DNA of 64,000 nucleotides, from assembly GCF_037991315.1 (NCBI RefSeq), contig NZ_CP150300.1, forward strand, positions 2,356,001-2,420,000. The letters run 5' to 3'. Positions within the stretch are counted from its first letter, which is position 1. Each line of letters begins with the position of its first letter. Positions 17,576 through 26,208 of this stretch are shown here, one piece after another. The notes below the pieces were generated by a model. That model was not told the origin of the DNA, made no database searches, and saw only the letters and a program-made list of their open reading frames with translations. The position numbers and the translations under genes are program-made. The stretch is from Paenibacillus sp. FSL H8-0079. Lineage in GTDB: Bacteria > Bacillota > Bacilli > Paenibacillales > Paenibacillaceae.

Positions 17576-19342
17576 TTATTGTTTGCTTACATTAAAATGA
17601 GAGATCAGTTCTTGGAGTTCCTCAGACATGTTATTAAGGCGTGTGGAGGAGTCTACCAGTGTAATCAAAGATGCTTTTTGCTCATCAACCGATGAGGAGA
17701 TTTGTTCACTGCTATTTGCTGTCTTACTTACGCTTGAAGACAAGTCATCTGCTGTAGCGGTCATTTCCTCCGTACCTGCAGAGATTTCCTCTGTCGCGCT
17801 TGAAACTTCCTGAATCTGATTAGACACTTTTTTCGCTGCTTCTAAAATATCTTCGAACAATTGTCCTGTTTGATCGGCTACACTGAGCCCTGTATCTACT
17901 TCTGACGTACCTTGTTCCATAGCACGTACAGCTTGTTTAATTCCAGCTTGAATCTCTTGGATCAATACGCCCACCTGGCTGGTCGCTTGTTCAGACTGCT
18001 CGGCAAGTTTGCGTACTTCACCTGCGACAACTGCAAATCCTCTTCCTTCTTCACCGACACGTGCTGCTTCAATGGATGCATTAAGGGCCAGCAAGTTCGT
18101 CTGGCTTGAGATTCCCGAGATAATATTAAGAATATCGCCGATTTCCTGTGAACGACTCTCCAGAACATCAATGGCAGAAGCTGTATTCTTAACCGATTCC
18201 GTAATCAGATTCATCTGCTCAGATACCTGACGGACAACGCTGTTACCTTGTTGTGAACGACGTTCCATCTCATAGGCTTCATCCGCTACACTTGCGGAGC
18301 TGCTGGCAATCGTCTGGATTACAGTAGCCATCTCGGACATGGCACGTGCACTATCCCGGGTTGCCTGTTCCTGTGAACGAATGTTGGACGTGATTTGGGT
18401 AACGTTGTTATTGATAGAATCTGCATTCTCACTGTTACGTTCAGAAACTTCATATAGTTCTTTGGCAGATTGATTCACTTCTTGTGATGTGATTTGCACT
18501 TTTACGATAGTATCGTTGATTTTGCGAACCATCGTGTTGAACTTCTCGTTAACGAGTCCCAGATCGTCCTTGCCTGTCGGAATGTTGACATTCAAATTAC
18601 CCCGACTTACGTCATCAATTCCTTTGATCAAGTGACGGATAGGGGAAAGTGTGTTTTTAACCACAAGGTATTGGATAATCAGGAATAATAGCAAGAAGGC
18701 CACCAAGATGATAATTCCGTTCTTAAGCAAGGAGTTCAGTCCTGCCGGTACGGCTGTTGCATCTGCATCGATGGCAAAATAGGAGAAGATCTTTCCGTTG
18801 CTGTCTTTAATTGGATATGCAATGGTTGTCCATGTTCCGAAATCATCAGAATAGAACGTTGTGAAGGTTGGACGATCCGTATTGAGCATTTCTTTCAGTG
18901 CATTGGCTACAACGACTGGCTGCTCATACATGTCACCGATATTTACGTTCTCGCTTTGAAAAGCCTCTCTTAGGTTGGTCGGCATCGCTACAAGGGAAGT
19001 TAACCTCTTGTTATCGCCACCAAGTTCAACACCGAAGATGTAGGCTTGTGCAATGTTAGGATAATATTCTTGCATTTCATCGAAATACGCTCGTAATTTT
19101 GTTTGTGTTGCTCCATCATAGCTGCCTTCCGCAATAGCAGCTTGTACTTCGGTGGGATTGATATCTTCAGCCCACTTTTTAGTAATTTGTTCCACCTGTC
19201 CATGCAGCTGATCAACAAGAACTGTTTTTTGAAAATAGTAACTGCTTGCAATCAGTGCTACCCCGATGATAATGATATTGGTAAATGAGAGTAACAAGTT
19301 TTTGGAGAAAAACGACATGCTTTTCCAACTTAATGATTTCAC
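17576..19342 (-). CDS. Methyl-accepting chemotaxis protein
   Basis: 588 residues from GTG 19342, with AGGAG nine bases upstream. One membrane helix near residues 12-32, an extracellular Cache-like sensor (about 35-200), a second helix (about 203-225, [19 protein letters not shown]), HAMP (about 226-280, [15 protein letters not shown]), then the long signalling coiled coil with the conserved tip [19 protein letters not shown]. The tip should contact CheA/CheW. No chemotaxis genes are nearby. The NRPS-like gene begins 46 bases after its stop with no terminator between, so both probably share one transcript. The ligand is unknown; the sensor could perceive a related metabolite. Confidence 0.92.
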   Translation of the reverse strand: MKSLSWKSMSFFSKNLLLSFTNIIIIGVALIASSYYFQKTVLVDQLHGQVEQITKKWAEDINPTEVQAAIAEGSYDGATQTKLRAYFDEMQEYYPNIAQAYIFGVELGGDNKRLTSLVAMPTNLREAFQSENVNIGDMYEQPVVVANALKEMLNTDRPTFTTFYSDDFGTWTTIAYPIKDSNGKIFSYFAIDADATAVPAGLNSLLKNGIIILVAFLLLFLIIQYLVVKNTLSPIRHLIKGIDDVSRGNLNVNIPTGKDDLGLVNEKFNTMVRKINDTIVKVQITSQEVNQSAKELYEVSERNSENADSINNNVTQITSNIRSQEQATRDSARAMSEMATVIQTIASSSASVADEAYEMERRSQQGNSVVRQVSEQMNLITESVKNTASAIDVLESRSQEIGDILNIISGISSQTNLLALNASIEAARVGEEGRGFAVVAGEVRKLAEQSEQATSQVGVLIQEIQAGIKQAVRAMEQGTSEVDTGLSVADQTGQLFEDILEAAKKVSNQIQEVSSATEEISAGTEEMTATADDLSSSVSKTANSSEQISSSVDEQKASLITLVDSSTRLNNMSEELQELISHFNVSKQ

Positions 19343-19828
19343 TAAATTCCACTCCTGATCTTCTTTAAATTAAGAAACTTTAGGGTTGCTTTGGTACAGT
19401 GAACTAGATCATTCCGTTATCCCCTCCAAAGGAAATTTATGCGACCATGGTCTTGGTTTATTAGTCGCTTTCGTAGAGACTTATGTACCGTATGAACCAT
19501 AGGTGTCTAATTATTAAAACACATCTATAATTAATATGTCGTATAAAATGTCGTTAAATTGAATAGTATCGTTAAATTTTTTTTAATATTTTACGTATTT
19601 ATGGACATATCTGATGAATTATAGGTATTTAGAACTGTTTATTTAAAAATTTCCCATTTTTTAGCTTCATTCTGTATTCTATAACATGGTGGGCAAAAAT
19701 ACATCCTTAAACATTGGAAAAAATAAGATCAAAGATGCAACATAAGGCACGGATATACATCGGAAGCGGTTTTATCTATAATAACTACATATGCATTTCT
19801 CAAATTATGAGCAGGCGGGGGTTTATAG
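19343..19828. other. 486-base divergent intergenic region, AT-rich
   Basis: It separates the MCP gene (minus) from rpiA (plus). The MCP-proximal half contains short complementary segments on the minus strand (GCGAC with GTCGC, and the palindrome ACCATGGT at 19444-19451), so a structured leader is possible, but it matches no riboswitch consensus I know. The middle (about 19515-19680) is almost only A and T. A TATAAT-like box (TATAATAAC near 19776) precedes rpiA. No open reading frame of interest. Confidence 0.4.
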
Positions 19829-20500
19829 ATGAATCTTAAACAAATAGCAGCGGAGCGTGCGGCAGAATATGTTGAAGATGGGATGAAGGTTGGATTAGGT
19901 ACAGGTTCAACAGCTTATTATGCCATCTGCCGAATCGGTGAGCGGGTACGCGATGGATTGAATATTCAAGCGGTTGCCACTTCGGAAGCTTCGGACAAGC
20001 TTGCTCGGGAATGGGGTATTCCCATCGTTCCATTTGACCAGATTGGACGTCTGGATCTGACCATTGATGGCGCAGATGAAGTAGATCCCGAATTTAACCT
20101 GATTAAAGGTGGCGGCGGGGCTCTTTTGCGTGAAAAAATCGTGGCGGCCAATAGTGACAAACTGATTATTGTAGCGGATGGCAGCAAATCAGTGCAAAAG
20201 TTGGGTGAATTCCCGTTGCCAGTTGAGGTTGTTCCATTTGCTTCAGAGTGGACCTACCAGGCGCTCGAAAAACTGGGGTGTCGACCACAGTGGCGCATGG
20301 ATGGAGAGCAGCGTTATCTGACAGACAACGGAAACCTGATTGCGGATTGCCACATGGAAGTGATTGATCATGCTGCAGAACTGAATGTTCAATTGAACAT
20401 GTTACCAGGTGTTGTTGATAACGGACTATTTGTGGATATGGCTAGCACAGTCATTCTTGCCAATGCAGACGGAAGTATCGAAGAGCTTCATCGTTCTTAA
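19829..20500 (+). CDS. rpiA: Ribose-5-phosphate isomerase A
   Basis: 223 residues, the normal RpiA length. It interconverts ribose 5-phosphate and ribulose 5-phosphate in the pentose phosphate pathway. Seen motifs: GLGTGSTAYYAI (phosphate binding), TIDGADEVDPEFNLIKGGGGALLREKI (active-site loop, split here as DGADEVD and KGGGGALLREK) and GVVDNGLFVDMA near the end. ATG at 19829 is preceded by GCGGGGGTT. It is followed at once by the remnant of an acetyltransferase in a different frame; the RpiA C-terminus itself looks intact. Confidence 0.95.
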   Translation: MNLKQIAAERAAEYVEDGMKVGLGTGSTAYYAICRIGERVRDGLNIQAVATSEASDKLAREWGIPIVPFDQIGRLDLTIDGADEVDPEFNLIKGGGGALLREKIVAANSDKLIIVADGSKSVQKLGEFPLPVEVVPFASEWTYQALEKLGCRPQWRMDGEQRYLTDNGNLIADCHMEVIDHAAELNVQLNMLPGVVDNGLFVDMASTVILANADGSIEELHRS

Positions 20501-20502
20501 AA

Positions 20503-20712
20503 TGGAAGAGGGTTCGGGTTGGACTGACCACATGGTCTGGCAATGAACGAATGATGCGTTCGGCTGCAAAAGCCGGATTACAGGTGGAGGGGCGAATGCG
20601 GAAGTGTCGTATCGTTCGCGGGGAGTACTATGATTCAATTCGTATGGGAATGCTTCGCGAGGAGTGGGAGCAGAAGCTGTCCTCTAATGCGAGCCGAAAT
20701 GTAAACAACTGA
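20503..20712 (+). pseudogene. C-terminal remnant of a GNAT acetyltransferase
   Basis: Directly after the rpiA stop, in the +1-shifted frame, about 70 codons read WKRVRVGLTTWSGNERMM, RSAAKAGLQVEGRMR and YYDSIRMGMLREEWE, ending at TGA 20710-20712. This is the familiar C-terminal part of RimJ/RimL-type acetyltransferases (the 'NERxxRxxxKxGF xxEG' and 'DxxxMGxLxxEW' blocks). There is no in-frame start with a ribosome site before it and the acetyl-CoA loop is missing. A deletion that fused the 3' end of a GNAT gene to the rpiA terminus explains it best. Confidence 0.75.
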
Positions 20713-20727
20713 TGGAGGATTATTGAA

Positions 20728-21189
20728 ATGCTGAACACGGAGGACAACCGGGAACTGTCTTTACAATTATTCGTGGTTCTTGTTCGAGCCTACAATTCTG
20801 TGACCTCACGTTCCAATCGGGACATCCAGAGTCACGGACTGAATACGACAGAATTTGGTGTACTTGATTTGTTATATCATAAGGGACCGCAGGCTTTGCA
20901 AAAGATCGGTGAAAAGGTGTTAATGTCCAGTGGTAATATTACGTATGTTGTAGATAAGTTGCAAAATAAAAATCTGCTGTTTCGTCGGCCATCCAAGGAA
21001 GATCGGCGTGTTATTTACGCTGAATTAACCGAGGAAGGAAGGCAACTGTTCACAGAGATATTTCCTCAACATCATCAGGTCATTATTGATGCTTTGGAGG
21101 GACTTGATCCTTCCGAGAAAGTGGATGCGATTAAGATGTTGAAGAAACTGGGACTGGCTGCAGAAGGGAAAACTGACTTGCGTTCTTAA
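20728..21189 (+). CDS. MarR-family transcriptional regulator
   Basis: 153 residues; ATG 20728 follows ATGGAGGATTATTGAA. Winged-helix motifs are clear: LNTTEFGVLDLLYHKG, QKIGEKVLMSSGNITYVVDKL (recognition helix) and PSKEDRRVIYAELTEEG (wing with the DRR motif). This subtype, without cysteine near the N-terminus, is like the HosA/SlyA or YkvE type of Bacillus. No transporter or enzyme gene follows in the same transcript; a terminator overlaps its last codons. Its targets are therefore elsewhere or the B12 sensor genes downstream; ligand unknown. Confidence 0.9.
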   Translation: MLNTEDNRELSLQLFVVLVRAYNSVTSRSNRDIQSHGLNTTEFGVLDLLYHKGPQALQKIGEKVLMSSGNITYVVDKLQNKNLLFRRPSKEDRRVIYAELTEEGRQLFTEIFPQHHQVIIDALEGLDPSEKVDAIKMLKKLGLAAEGKTDLRS

Positions 21190-21207
21190 CGCAGGTCAGT
21201 TTTTTTT
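21169..21207 (+). terminator. Intrinsic terminator overlapping the end of the MarR gene
   Basis: AAAACTGACTTGCGTT (21169-21184) pairs with AACGCAGGTCAGTT (21188-21201), followed by seven T. The stem includes the last codons of the MarR gene. Confidence 0.88.
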
Positions 21208-21470
21208 ATGAAAATCGAAAGGTGCAGACAAATACTGGCTGAGTGACTTGCACCCTTCTCCATAATATAGGAAGATTATTCTATACATTCATAGCGTAAA
21301 TACATGCTCATTGAAAGTTCATGTATAATGGAATAACTATTAAGGTCGGAATGGATGGATTGGATAAGTAGAGGAACCTATCCCGAATGGAAGTTAGCTA
21401 ACATCGATCTCATTCCAGATTAGTCACGAATGATGAATGAGGTGTGAAGCGGGTAGAGGAGGGGGCGTCT

Positions 21471-22559
21471 ATGAGTCATCAAGAAGCAGGAGAACGTTTA
21501 CTTCAAGAAGCAGGTAATTTGGCTGATAAAATAACGGAGAAACAGTATCTCAGGCAGCCCGATTTACTTGAGCGATTTGGGGAGAACGGAAAAATGCGAA
21601 CCAAACAGGATTCTCAGTACAGCTTGAACTACTTGGCTGAAAGTGCGCTTGTACAGAGTCCTGAACTGTTTACGCATTATATTGCTTGGCTGAAAGTTCT
21701 ACTTAAGGGTTACAAGGTATCGTCAGAAGACTTGGCGATGAATCTCCATCTGATTAAAGAGACATTGGAAGAGGAATTTGACCATCCGTCAAAGGCGTTT
21801 CTGCTCGATTATTTGGAGATGGGAATATATAGAACAACACAAATAGAGCCACAAGCGGGTTACATTAACGAATCCATGCCATATGGAGAGGCCGCACAAT
21901 CGTACTTGCAGTGTTTGCTTGAGAATAAACGGAAAGAAGCCTTCGAGATCATTGAAACTCAGTTAGAAGCCGGAGTGACGATTCGTGATATTTACCGATA
22001 TATCTTTCAGCCCACCCAATACGAAATTGGTCGATTGTGGCAATGCAATCGGATCAGTGTGGGGCAGGAACACTTTTGTACGGCAGCGACCCAATCATTC
22101 ATATCACGTCTCTATTCTTCCTGGTTGATTCATACAGGCCAGGAGAAAAAGCTGGTTGCCACCTGTGTAGGCAGTGAACAACATGAGATCGGACTACGTA
22201 TGCTCACAGATGTGTTCGAGATGGAAGGTTGGGATACGCACTATCTGGGAGCCAATGTTCCCAATGGAAGTGTAGTAGAGGCCATAGAACGCCATCAGGG
22301 CGATATTGTTGCGATCTCTGTTACGATGACGTATCATCTTCATCTGGCGAAAGAGTTGATTTCTCTGATTCGTCATCACCCGGCAACGGCGCATGTGAAG
22401 GTTATGGTAGGGGGATATCCATTTAATATTGATCAGGAGTTGTGGAAAACGATAGGAGCAGATGGTTATGCGCCAGGAGCCGATGAAGCGGTTGCGGTTG
22501 CAGAACAATTGCTGGCTCAGCCAGATACATGTAATCATCTTGATATGGTTAGGGATTAG
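21471..22559 (+). CDS. Cobalamin-binding sensor protein (CarH-like B12 module)
   Basis: 362 residues from ATG 21471, chosen for GAGGAGGGGG just upstream; an in-frame GTG at 21444 lacks such a site. Residues ~45-130 are an all-helical N-terminal domain. Residues ~135-220 are the four-helix B12-binding-2 domain with the W-x9-EH motif (W190, E200, H201) that caps adenosylcobalamin in CarH/LitR photoreceptors. Residues ~225-350 are the Rossmann B12-binding domain: E-x-H-x-x-G with H238 as lower cobalt ligand, then SVTMTYH and VGGYPF. It has no DNA-binding domain. The residue after W190 is Gln, where Thermus CarH has the His that ligates cobalt after photolysis. The hybrid kinase starts 12 bases downstream, so it is the likely signalling partner. 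Confidence 0.87.
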   Translation: MSHQEAGERLLQEAGNLADKITEKQYLRQPDLLERFGENGKMRTKQDSQYSLNYLAESALVQSPELFTHYIAWLKVLLKGYKVSSEDLAMNLHLIKETLEEEFDHPSKAFLLDYLEMGIYRTTQIEPQAGYINESMPYGEAAQSYLQCLLENKRKEAFEIIETQLEAGVTIRDIYRYIFQPTQYEIGRLWQCNRISVGQEHFCTAATQSFISRLYSSWLIHTGQEKKLVATCVGSEQHEIGLRMLTDVFEMEGWDTHYLGANVPNGSVVEAIERHQGDIVAISVTMTYHLHLAKELISLIRHHPATAHVKVMVGGYPFNIDQELWKTIGADGYAPGADEAVAVAEQLLAQPDTCNHLDMVRD

Positions 22560-22571
22560 GAGAGGGATGAT

Positions 22572-24287
22572 GTGTTGTCTAATGAGAACGGAGAGATACA
22601 GAGGCTACGCAGAACGATTGAGCAGTTATCGGATCAGATGATCCGTAGCAGAGAGCAGGAGGAACGGACTCTTGCGGAATTCTCGGATATGAATAATGAA
22701 CTGGTCACACTACAGCGTTTGCTTGCGAAGAACAATAACAGCCTTGAAGCTGCACGTCAGCAAGCAGTAAATGCAGGTGAATCCAAAAGCACATTTATTG
22801 CAGGGATCAGTCATGATTTTCGTACGCCATTAAATGGTATATTGGGGATGGCTGAGATGCTTAAGCTTTCTCCATTGTCTGAAGAACAGGAGAATTCCGT
22901 TTCTGTTATACAGGATGCTGCCAGACTGCTGCTTAAGCTGATTCAGGATCTACTGGATGTGTCCAAACTTGAGGCGGGTCAGATGCAACTTGAACTGGGA
23001 GAAGTGCATCTGCATGAGACGATAAATTATATTGTTCGTTTGCTCGAACCCCAAGTCAGAAAGAATGGAAATCAGTTGTCAATTGATTGTGATCCCAGAA
23101 TCTCTGTCTTACTTGAAGGAGATTCAACGCGAATTACGCAGATTCTAATCAATCTAATTCAGAATGCGAACAAATTCACATCAGAAGGCTCTGTAGGAAT
23201 ACGAGTCGCTCTTGTTAAAGATGATGAGAGTACACAAACGATTCGATTTGAAGTTGAAGACACGGGCATTGGTATTTCGGAAGAAGATCAGACCCGATTA
23301 TTCCAACCCTACATGCAGACCGAACGAGGACGCTCGAGAGAGTATGAAGGAACAGGTCTTGGACTATCAATCTGCAGATCGCTCGTTATCCTAATGGAAG
23401 GTCAGATTGGAGTAGACAGTATAGAGGGTGAAGGATCAACATTCTGGTTCGAACTTGCACTGGGCAAGAAACACGTTAACCAGTCCGTTCACGAGTCTAG
23501 CACATCTTCGTCTCAGCAGATTCAAGACCAGGTTGTGCGTGATGAAGCTCCTTCCGTATCTGTCTTGCTGGCCGATGATAATGTCATTAACCGGCAGCTT
23601 GTGATGTTGCAGCTCAAAAAATTGGGAATAACCCAAGTGGACGCCGTCTCGAATGGGGAAGAGGCAGTAGCCGCTTTTCTTAGCAAAAAATACAGTTTGA
23701 TTCTCATGGACTATATGATGCCATTAATGGACGGCTTGGAAGCAACACGCAAAATCCGTTCGATAGAAATGGATGAAATGCGTCATACCACGCCAATCAT
23801 TGCGATGACTGGAAATGTCATGCAAGGAGAGAAAGACAAGTGTATGGAAGCCGGGATGAATGATTTCATTGGCAAACCGTTCACACTGGAGATTCTAAGT
23901 ACGATGATCCAGAAGTGGCAGCAATCGTCTGAACCGACAGAGGTACTCAATATGAGCATCGTGCATGAGATCGCGGAATTGAACACAGATGGTGATCGTA
24001 CACTCCTCAGTATGTTATTGGACATGTATCGAACTGACACACCTGGCAAGATCGAAGTGCTGCGCAGACATATTGTCACGGGGGACCATTTAGCAGCAAC
24101 CGAGGTAGCCCATGATTTGAAATCAGGGAGTTTGAGTCTGGGGATTCGTTATCTATCGACTTTGTTCGCCCAGATAGAGCAGTTCGCGAAGGAAGAGCAG
24201 TCACGTAAAGCAGAACCGTTGCTTGATGCTTTGCTCCCCGCCTATCAAGCGGCATGTGCTGCGCTGCAACGAGTAAGTAAAGATTGA
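22572..24287 (+). CDS. Soluble hybrid histidine kinase: coiled coil, HisKA, HATPase, receiver, Hpt
   Basis: 571 residues from GTG 22572, with GGAGAGGG upstream overlapping the end of the B12 gene. Residues ~5-70 form a coiled coil without membrane segment or PAS domain. The phospho-accepting histidine is H81 in ISHDFRTPLNG. The ATPase has NLIQNANKFTSEG (N box), DTGIGIS and GTGLGLS. A receiver follows (about 330-450) with LADDN, D380 in LMDYMMP and the lysine in GKPF. A C-terminal Hpt domain has H514 in AHDLKSGSLSLG. It therefore contains a whole His-Asp-His relay but no output domain. With no sensor of its own, the B12 protein encoded just upstream probably supplies the signal. The final response regulator is not in the window. 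Confidence 0.92.
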   Translation: MLSNENGEIQRLRRTIEQLSDQMIRSREQEERTLAEFSDMNNELVTLQRLLAKNNNSLEAARQQAVNAGESKSTFIAGISHDFRTPLNGILGMAEMLKLSPLSEEQENSVSVIQDAARLLLKLIQDLLDVSKLEAGQMQLELGEVHLHETINYIVRLLEPQVRKNGNQLSIDCDPRISVLLEGDSTRITQILINLIQNANKFTSEGSVGIRVALVKDDESTQTIRFEVEDTGIGISEEDQTRLFQPYMQTERGRSREYEGTGLGLSICRSLVILMEGQIGVDSIEGEGSTFWFELALGKKHVNQSVHESSTSSSQQIQDQVVRDEAPSVSVLLADDNVINRQLVMLQLKKLGITQVDAVSNGEEAVAAFLSKKYSLILMDYMMPLMDGLEATRKIRSIEMDEMRHTTPIIAMTGNVMQGEKDKCMEAGMNDFIGKPFTLEILSTMIQKWQQSSEPTEVLNMSIVHEIAELNTDGDRTLLSMLLDMYRTDTPGKIEVLRRHIVTGDHLAATEVAHDLKSGSLSLGIRYLSTLFAQIEQFAKEEQSRKAEPLLDALLPAYQAACAALQRVSKD

Positions 24288-24324
24288 TCACATCTTAATT
24301 AGGAAAGAAAGGTAGGACACGTTC

Positions 24325-25302
24325 ATGTTATTCTACGTATTTGGGGCTCTAGTCCTGATCGTTCTTGCTCTTCTATGGGCAGGTGGGCTCTACTTTTTCA
24401 AAACTGCCATTCGTCGTACGCCCAAAACATTTTTGGTAGACAACCCGAATCTGATGCCTGAGCCAGACAATGAAATTATCAGCAGTGCTGCTGACCTGAA
24501 GTGGCTGGATGCTCAGCCTACAGAAGAGATATCTGTACAATCACATGATGGATTAAAACTGCACGGTACATGGCTTAGTTCCAATAGCGGGTCAGATCAG
24601 ACCGTTATTCTGGCACATGGCTATTCTGGGAAAGGCCGAGAAATGGCTGGTTTTGCCCGATTCTATGCGGAGAAGCATGGATATAACGTGTTAATGCCGG
24701 ATGACCGGGGTCATGGACAGAGTGAAGGTGACATCATTGGTTTCGGCTGGTTAGATCGGAAGGATTATGTTCAGTGGACCAACTGGGTGCTTGCAAAAGT
24801 GGGTACACAAGGGGAAATCATATTGCATGGCATATCCATGGGAGGAGCAACCGTACTGATGACAGGTGGTGAATCCCTGCCGATTCAGGTGAAAGCGATT
24901 GTCTCTGATTGTGCGTATACATCTGTGGAAGAAGAACTGACGTTCCAGTTGAAACAATTATACAAGCTTCCTGCATTTCCGTTTATACCTGTCACCAGTC
25001 TAATCTCCAGGTGGAAAGCAGGATATTCCTTCAGGGAGGCATCCGCTCTCAAGCAACTTGCCAAAGTCAACGTGCCTGTGCTGTTCATCCATGGTGAGGC
25101 CGATACGTTCGTACCAACGGAAATGGTGTATAGGTTGTATGAAGCTTGCCCAACCGAAAAGGAATTGCTGACCGTTCCCCATGCGGGTCATGGCACAGCG
25201 TTTCAAGTGGATCGTACCGGATATGAAGCGGTGCTGGAATCCTTCTTAGAAAAGAAACTGTCACCTTCGAGCTTCGTATCCGAAAGTTCAGAAGTTAAGT
25301 GA
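24325..25302 (+). CDS. Alpha/beta hydrolase with N-terminal membrane anchor (YqkD-like)
   Basis: 325 residues. A single hydrophobic helix at residues 3-25 anchors it. The hydrolase domain has VILAHGYSGKG (oxyanion HG), DDRGHGQSEG, the nucleophile elbow HGISMGGATV, FIHGEADTFVPTEM (acid) and PHAGHGTA (histidine). This matches the YqkD/YfhR-type serine hydrolase family of Bacillus, whose substrates are mostly unknown. RBS GAAAGAAAGG is modest. It starts 37 bases after the hybrid kinase gene, so it may be co-transcribed with it. Confidence 0.88.
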   Translation: MLFYVFGALVLIVLALLWAGGLYFFKTAIRRTPKTFLVDNPNLMPEPDNEIISSAADLKWLDAQPTEEISVQSHDGLKLHGTWLSSNSGSDQTVILAHGYSGKGREMAGFARFYAEKHGYNVLMPDDRGHGQSEGDIIGFGWLDRKDYVQWTNWVLAKVGTQGEIILHGISMGGATVLMTGGESLPIQVKAIVSDCAYTSVEEELTFQLKQLYKLPAFPFIPVTSLISRWKAGYSFREASALKQLAKVNVPVLFIHGEADTFVPTEMVYRLYEACPTEKELLTVPHAGHGTAFQVDRTGYEAVLESFLEKKLSPSSFVSESSEVK

Positions 25303-25426
25303 AACTGTGACCTTGAGCCATGCACATCTCTCATGAAAAGGTATGTGGGAATGAAGTGATTCCTGTGTGGCATTTCGGGTATTAAGTAGAAGTGCAGTTG
25401 ATTTTCTAAACGATGGGGGTGTCTTG

Positions 25427-26140
25427 ATGGGCAATGATAAATTTGAGGCTGCGCGAAAAGCAGAGGCAGGTTATCATTCCAACTTCTATCAGAATAATGA
25501 ATTATTCGCCTCCGGCACCTGGATGTCGAGGCCCATGCCTATGGTGATGGATATGCTGGAACGTCTACTTGCTCACAAGCAGGAACTGCATGTTCTCGAT
25601 CTGGGATGCGGAGTCGGGAGACATGCCATACCGATTGCACAGCGTCTTGCCGAGACCAACAGTGAAGTCATCGGTGTGGATTTACTGGATGAGGCGGTAG
25701 ACGGACTTCGCAAGTATGCGAAAGAATATCAGGTCGATCATATCGTGCAGGCAGTAAAAGCAGACGTTGAGCATTATGCTGTTCAGGCAAACTATTTTGA
25801 TTATATTGCTGCTTGTTCTTGTCTGGAGCATGTGTCCAATAAGCAAGCTTTCATTGAAGCACTTGAACGATTACAAGCGGGAACCCAAACAGGTGGTATT
25901 CATTGTATTACGATGAGTACCAATGTGGAAGAAACAGAAATGAACACAGGCCGTGAGATCGATCCGTTAATTGAACTGAACTTGCCGACAGTTGAAGCGA
26001 TCGCTTTGCTGGAGGATGCCTACAAAGGCTGGAATATTCTGCTTCAGGAACATGTTACACAGACGATTGAAGAGGAAAAGTATGATGAACCGACACAATT
26101 TCGTTGTGAACTGCTTCGTTTTGCTGTACAAAAGCAATAA
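25427..26140 (+). CDS. Class I SAM-dependent methyltransferase
   Basis: 237 residues from ATG 25427, which has a G-rich stretch (GATGGGGGTG) upstream; the longer in-frame reading from 25367 adds non-conserved residues. Motif I is HVLDLGCGVGRHAIPIA, with the acidic end of strand 2 in EVIGVDLLDEAV and motif post-I around VKADVEHYA. YDEPTQFRCELLRFAVQKQ-type end resembles TehB/UbiE-like methyltransferases. The substrate is not recognisable. It stands between the hydrolase and an ASKHA kinase in the same direction. Confidence 0.87.
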   Translation: MGNDKFEAARKAEAGYHSNFYQNNELFASGTWMSRPMPMVMDMLERLLAHKQELHVLDLGCGVGRHAIPIAQRLAETNSEVIGVDLLDEAVDGLRKYAKEYQVDHIVQAVKADVEHYAVQANYFDYIAACSCLEHVSNKQAFIEALERLQAGTQTGGIHCITMSTNVEETEMNTGREIDPLIELNLPTVEAIALLEDAYKGWNILLQEHVTQTIEEEKYDEPTQFRCELLRFAVQKQ

Positions 26141-26208
26141 ACTCTCTGCCGGGACCTTACAATGGACCCGGCACTCTTAATGTATGGTCGGAAGGGAGAT
26201 GGTTAAGG

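Noticed and set aside
19343..19560. c-di-GMP or other riboswitch before the MCP gene
   Set aside because: The leader has short complementary blocks, but none of the conserved core sequences of the GEMM or other classes I know could be found.
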